Source: Candidatus Cloacimonadota bacterium (GTDB lineage: Bacteria; Cloacimonadota; Cloacimonadia; Cloacimonadales; Cloacimonadaceae). From it: a DNA stretch of 9,814 bases. The notes beneath the pieces were generated by a model. It was not told the origin of the DNA and searched no databases. It saw only the letters and a list, made by a program, of their open reading frames with translations. How positions within the stretch are numbered: the first letter of the stretch is position 1; each line of letters begins with the position of its first letter. Below, one piece after another: positions 8,155 through 9,814 of this stretch. The translations under genes and the position numbers were made by a program. Where the stretch lies: contig JAEWNJ010000141.1 of the NCBI GenBank assembly GCA_023392795.1, positions 1-9,814 on the forward strand, written 5' to 3'.

Positions 8155-9030
8155 TTAGATTAGCTTGTAATCCTGCAGCCCTTTACGCAGGATTTCCCGG
8201 TTCGCGTCCATTAGCGGGCAGATCGGGCTGCGGAATTCCAGTGCGATTTTCCCCATCATGCAAAGTGCTTCCTTGGCGGGGATGGGATTGGTCTCGATGA
8301 ACATCAGATCGTTCAGCTTCGCCAGATGCAAGTGCTGTTTGGCAGCGGTGGCATAGTCCCCGGCCAGACAGGAGGCGATATGCTCGCTCATCAGCCGTGG
8401 GGCTACGTTCGCAGTAACCGAGATGGTACCTTTGGCGCCGATGGCCATCAGAGGCATATTCAACGCGTCCTCTCCACACATCACACTGAAGCCCGCTTTG
8501 GCATCGCGGATGATCTGAGTGGCTTGCACCAGGTTCCCGCTGGCTTCTTTGATGCCCACGATATTGGGGCAGCTTTCGGCCAGCTTCACGGTCGTGGCGG
8601 CAGTCATATTCACACCGGTGCGCCCAGGCACGTTGTAAATCACGATCGGTATATCCACTTTAGCGGCAACAGTCTGGAAGTATTCGATCATCCCTTTCTG
8701 GGTGGGTTTGATATAGTAGGGAGTGATCACCAGCGCCGAATCCGCACCCAGATCCCTGGCCTTTTGGGTATTTACCAGAGTCTGAGATAGATTGTTCGTC
8801 CCGGTTCCGATCATCACCGGTACCTGTTGATTGATTTTATTGATGGCAAAACGCAGCAGGGCATCTTTCTCGTCGGATGCCATTCCGGCAGTTTCTGCCG
8901 TAGTCCCAAGCAGAAGGATACCGTTCGTTCCTTCGTCCAGATGAAACTGAATCAGTCCCTCTAAAGCAGTCCAATCGATTCCACCATTTCTAAATGGCGT
9001 AACTAACGCAACATATGAACCTTGCAGCAT
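8155..9030 (-). CDS. dapA: 4-hydroxy-tetrahydrodipicolinate synthase
   Basis: DapA condenses pyruvate with aspartate semialdehyde, the first committed step to diaminopimelate and lysine. The 291-residue TIM barrel has the Schiff-base Lys161 in GIKEASGN, Tyr132 and Arg137 in IYNVPGRTG, Thr43/Thr44, Tyr105 in TPYY, and SVTANVAP at 204-211, all matching the Escherichia coli enzyme shifted by one. Oddities: the usual GTTGE is GTTAE (Ala45), and TPYYN is TPYYI. The allosteric lysine site is changed: positions equivalent to E. coli His53, His56 and Glu84 are Ser52, Lys55 and Gln83. From published comparisons as I recall them, Lys at the His56 position goes with insensitivity to lysine, so feedback inhibition is doubtful. 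The ATG has a perfect AGGAGG five bases upstream and is the first gene of the operon. A related aldolase of the same superfamily cannot be fully excluded, but the conserved active site argues for DapA. Confidence 0.93.
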   Translation of the reverse strand: MLQGSYVALVTPFRNGGIDWTALEGLIQFHLDEGTNGILLLGTTAETAGMASDEKDALLRFAINKINQQVPVMIGTGTNNLSQTLVNTQKARDLGADSALVITPYYIKPTQKGMIEYFQTVAAKVDIPIVIYNVPGRTGVNMTAATTVKLAESCPNIVGIKEASGNLVQATQIIRDAKAGFSVMCGEDALNMPLMAIGAKGTISVTANVAPRLMSEHIASCLAGDYATAAKQHLHLAKLNDLMFIETNPIPAKEALCMMGKIALEFRSPICPLMDANREILRKGLQDYKLI

Positions 9031-9035
9031 TTAAT

Positions 9036-9041
9036 CCTCCT
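9036..9041 (-). promoter_or_regulatory. Strong Shine-Dalgarno of dapA
   Basis: A perfect AGGAGG on the minus strand with a 5-base spacer (ATTAA) to the dapA ATG. It is the strongest ribosome binding site in the window, in keeping with dapA being the lead gene. Confidence 0.85.
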
Positions 9042-9073
9042 GGGATTTTCCTGTTTTGTCACAAAGGCGTCAG

Positions 9074-9131
9074 GCCAAGCATGGCAATGCTTTGCACTAT
9101 TAGCCAGTGTAAATGCAAACTAATACAGTGC
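9074..9131 (-). promoter_or_regulatory. Overlapping inverted repeats in the dapA leader (possible RNA switch or operator)
   Basis: Read on the minus strand, three complementary pairs overlap. First, TATTAG (9125-9120) with CTAATA (9103-9098), extendable by GCAC/GTGC with a 2-base bulge. Second, TTTGCA (9119-9114) with TGCAAA (9096-9091). Third, GCAAAGCAT (9095-9087) with ATGCTTGGC (9082-9074), one mismatch and a TGCC loop. The second and third share bases and exclude each other; the first and second interleave in pseudoknot order but with almost no connecting loops, so both at once looks sterically hard. No known riboswitch class is recognised. Could be attenuation, a protein operator, or chance. 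Confidence 0.35.
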
Positions 9132-9145
9132 CTTGTTTTAGTCAA
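9120..9145 (-). promoter_or_regulatory. Weak candidate promoter for dapA
   Basis: On the minus strand, TTGACT (9145-9140) matches a -35 box well, followed by TATTAG (9125-9120) as a possible -10. The spacer is only 14 bases, shorter than the usual 16-18, and no better -10 lies at the normal distance. The operon needs a promoter somewhere in this AT-rich leader; this is the best match I see, but it may be wrong. Confidence 0.25.
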
Positions 9146-9148
9146 TAT

Positions 9149-9174
9149 AAAAGAAAGGCATTCTCCTTTCCTTT
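9149..9174 (-). terminator. Possible weak terminator upstream of the dapA promoter region
   Basis: On the minus strand, AAAGGAAAGG pairs with CCTTTCTTTT around the loop AGAATG: a 10-bp stem with one G-T pair, ending in a T-rich run. It would stop transcription arriving from beyond 9174 just before the dapA leader. The stem is A-T-rich and the T tract is part of the stem, so strength is doubtful. Confidence 0.25.
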
Positions 9175-9250
9175 TCTGGCAGGAATTTCGCTTGCGGATA
9201 AAGCCCTTTATGAGCGACACAATACCACATTCACATTTGAAAGTGATCCA

Positions 9251-9410
9251 AATCATCCCCAACCGGTTCTATGACCTTCCTATCTTGAGCTTCATACGCA
9301 TTCGGTGAGCCTCCCATACACCGGTCATACGATTGTACGACCGGTGTATGACCGGTGTATGGGAGGCGTATCATCTACAAGATGGCAAGGGGTAAATCAA
9401 TGAGAATTGG
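9251..9410. repeat. 160-bp structured repeat, copy 1
   Basis: This unit recurs at 9651-9810 without any insertion or deletion: 147 of 160 bases match. It begins AATCATCCCCAACCGGTT and ends TGAGAATTGG; flanks on both sides differ from those of copy 2, so these look like real unit borders. Inside are four ACCGGT palindromes (9262, 9320, 9340, 9351) and a large hairpin. Weaker outer arms at 9275-9297 and 9368-9390 (16 of 23 complementary, 18 with G-U) enclose it. No transposase, no clear terminal inverted repeats and no target duplication are seen. It could be a MITE-like or REP-like element, or a structured RNA. Confidence 0.9.
9309..9367. repeat. Perfect 22-bp-stem hairpin with tandem 11-bp motif (copy 1)
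   Basis: Bases 9309-9330 pair perfectly with 9346-9367 around a 15-base loop. The motif GACCGGTGTAT occurs twice in tandem (9339-9349, 9350-9360) and once inverted (9316-9326). Because of the tandem copies the left arm can instead pair with 9335-9350, giving a 4-base GATT loop and 15 of 16 pairs (9315-9330). The sequence therefore has two mutually exclusive folds. No T-run follows, so a plain terminator is unlikely. Confidence 0.85.
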
Positions 9411-9509
9411 CTGCGCACACTGATAGATAGAGGGTTTTTTAAGACAGAGTAATGAACAATGATAACCCAAAGGCTCTCATGCAAATCGAGTGTTTCATAT
9501 CGTGTTTAG
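9411..9509. other. Spacer between copy 1 and the 89-bp inverted-repeat element
   Basis: I see no gene or clear structure here. It contains an isolated run of six T at about 9433 without a convincing stem before it. No convincing coding frame. Confidence 0.5.
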
Positions 9510-9598
9510 TTTGAAATGACATAATCCATGCCCAGCCCACCACCCAATATTGTATGGGGCTGAAGCCCCATGCCCCGGCAAGATTATGTCATTTCAAA
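9510..9598. repeat. 89-bp inverted-repeat element (MITE-like or structured RNA)
   Basis: The arms 9510-9526 and 9582-9598 are perfectly complementary over 17 bp (beginning TTTGAAATGACATAAT). Inside, TGCC (9529-9532) pairs with GGCA (9577-9580), and ATGGGGC (9554-9560) pairs with GCCCCAT (9565-9571) around a TGAA loop, so the whole element can fold as a three-tier hairpin. The octamer CCATGCCC occurs directly at 9526-9533 and 9568-9575. There is no coding capacity and no evident target-site duplication. It shares no sequence with the 160-bp repeats on either side. Confidence 0.8.
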
Positions 9599-9650
9599 GA
9601 GGAAACCGTATAAGCATGAGTCCATAACTGAAGCCCAAATAAGACTGATA
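9599..9650. other. Short spacer before copy 2
   Basis: Fifty-two bases with no gene, promoter or hairpin that I can support. Confidence 0.4.
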
Positions 9651-9810
9651 AATCATCCCCAACCGGTTGGATGATCTTCCTAACTTGAGCTTCATACGCA
9701 TCTAATGAGCCTCCCATACACCGGTCATACGATTGTACGACCGGTGTATGACCGGTGTATGGGAGGTGTATCATCTACAAGATGGCAAGAGGTGAATAAT
9801 TGAGAATTGG
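9651..9810. repeat. 160-bp structured repeat, copy 2
   Basis: Second copy of the unit at 9251-9410, exactly 400 bp on. The 13 differences from copy 1 are at copy-1 positions 9269, 9270, 9275, 9283, 9302-9305, 9367, 9390, 9394, 9398 and 9400. Here the left end holds the perfect 12-bp palindrome CCAACCGGTTGG (9659-9670), which is partly lost in copy 1. The window ends four bases after the unit, so its right border is judged only from those bases (GAAT against CTGC), and further copies may follow. Confidence 0.9.
9710..9766. repeat. Perfect 21-bp-stem hairpin with tandem 11-bp motif (copy 2)
   Basis: Same hairpin as in copy 1, identical throughout the 61-nt core (9706-9766). Bases 9710-9730 pair with 9746-9766; one further pair (9709 with 9767) becomes G-T instead of G-C. 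The GACCGGTGTAT motif is at 9739-9749 and 9750-9760, and inverted at 9716-9726. Confidence 0.85.
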
Positions 9811-9814
9811 GAAT

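Larger units (their letters stand above)
1..9030 (-). other. Probable single operon dapA to the ABC lipoprotein gene
   Basis: Eight genes run the same way with junctions of +29 (dapA/M16C), -4 (M16C/rsgA), -4 (rsgA/nadK), -1 or -4 (nadK/recN), -4 (recN/DUF4349), about +12 (DUF4349/NfeD) and +45 bases (NfeD/lipoprotein). No terminator-like hairpin is seen between them. Co-transcription as far as NfeD is likely; inclusion of the lipoprotein gene is less certain. Confidence 0.7.

Noticed and set aside
7664..8158. Plus-strand open frame of 164 codons opposite the M16C peptidase gene
   Set aside because: It is antisense to a firmly identified gene, shows no family motif and no ribosome binding site; it follows from codon use on the other strand.
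9198..9211. Palindrome ATAAAGCCCTTTAT upstream of dapA
   Set aside because: Short and A-T-rich, occurs once, and has no consistent relation to a promoter; may be chance.
9031..9250. Lysine riboswitch before dapA
   Set aside because: The region lacks the conserved junction motifs and the five-helix layout of the lysine riboswitch as far as I can fold it by eye.
9309..9367. Rho-independent terminator
   Set aside because: The stem is strong but neither side is followed by a T-run, and the fold continues into outer stems.
9510..9598. Integron attC recombination site
   Set aside because: The arms are perfect and lack the GTTRRRY / RYYYAAC core pair; no integrase or cassette genes are present.
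9589..9774. Minus-strand open frame of 61 codons over repeat copy 2
   Set aside because: No Shine-Dalgarno, repeat-derived, and the matching frame in copy 1 differs mainly by amino-acid-changing substitutions.
9251..9810. CRISPR array
   Set aside because: Only two units, far too long and 400 bp apart, with no short regular spacers and no cas genes.

Overview
The window looks like chromosome from a Gram-negative bacterium. It holds one tightly packed minus-strand operon of housekeeping genes (about 1-9030), followed by about 780 bases of non-coding, repeat-bearing DNA at the right end (9031-9814). A lipoprotein signal peptide, an NfeD membrane protein and a cytoplasmic PreP-type M16C protease suggest an anaerobe of the FCB / Cloacimonadota kind. 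That placement is a guess from gene style and not a demonstrated assignment.

Read in the direction of transcription (right to left), the operon is: dapA (lysine/diaminopimelate synthesis), an M16C presequence-protease-like metallopeptidase, rsgA (ribosome small-subunit GTPase), nadK (NAD kinase), recN (double-strand-break repair ATPase), a DUF4349-like membrane protein with a Tyr/Gly/Ser-rich tail, a short NfeD protein, and the start of an ABC-transporter substrate-binding lipoprotein cut by the left edge. M16C/rsgA, rsgA/nadK and recN/DUF4349 overlap by four bases, and nadK/recN by one or four. Two of these junctions, and possibly a third, start on GTG or TTG, so translational coupling is likely. 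The only strong Shine-Dalgarno at the head is AGGAGG before dapA, so transcription probably starts in 9040-9150. The genes do not form one pathway; they are mostly core functions (cell wall/lysine, proteolysis, ribosome assembly, NADP supply, DNA repair, membrane quality) sharing a transcript.

The right end is the unusual part. A 160-bp unit occurs twice, at 9251-9410 and 9651-9810, at an exact offset of 400 bp, with 13 differences and no gaps. Each copy contains a perfect 20-bp-stem hairpin built from an 11-bp motif present once inverted and twice in tandem, and four ACCGGT palindromes. The differences between the copies fit a conserved fold: none in the 61-nt core, four together in an unpaired bulge, two forming a compensatory C-G to T-A change, one keeping a G-U pair, and only one breaking a pair. 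Between the copies lies an unrelated 89-bp inverted-repeat element (9510-9598) with 17-bp arms and an inner hairpin. I see no transposase, integrase, tRNA, rRNA or CRISPR array. The best candidates for something undescribed are these two structured repeat families; their function is unknown from sequence alone.
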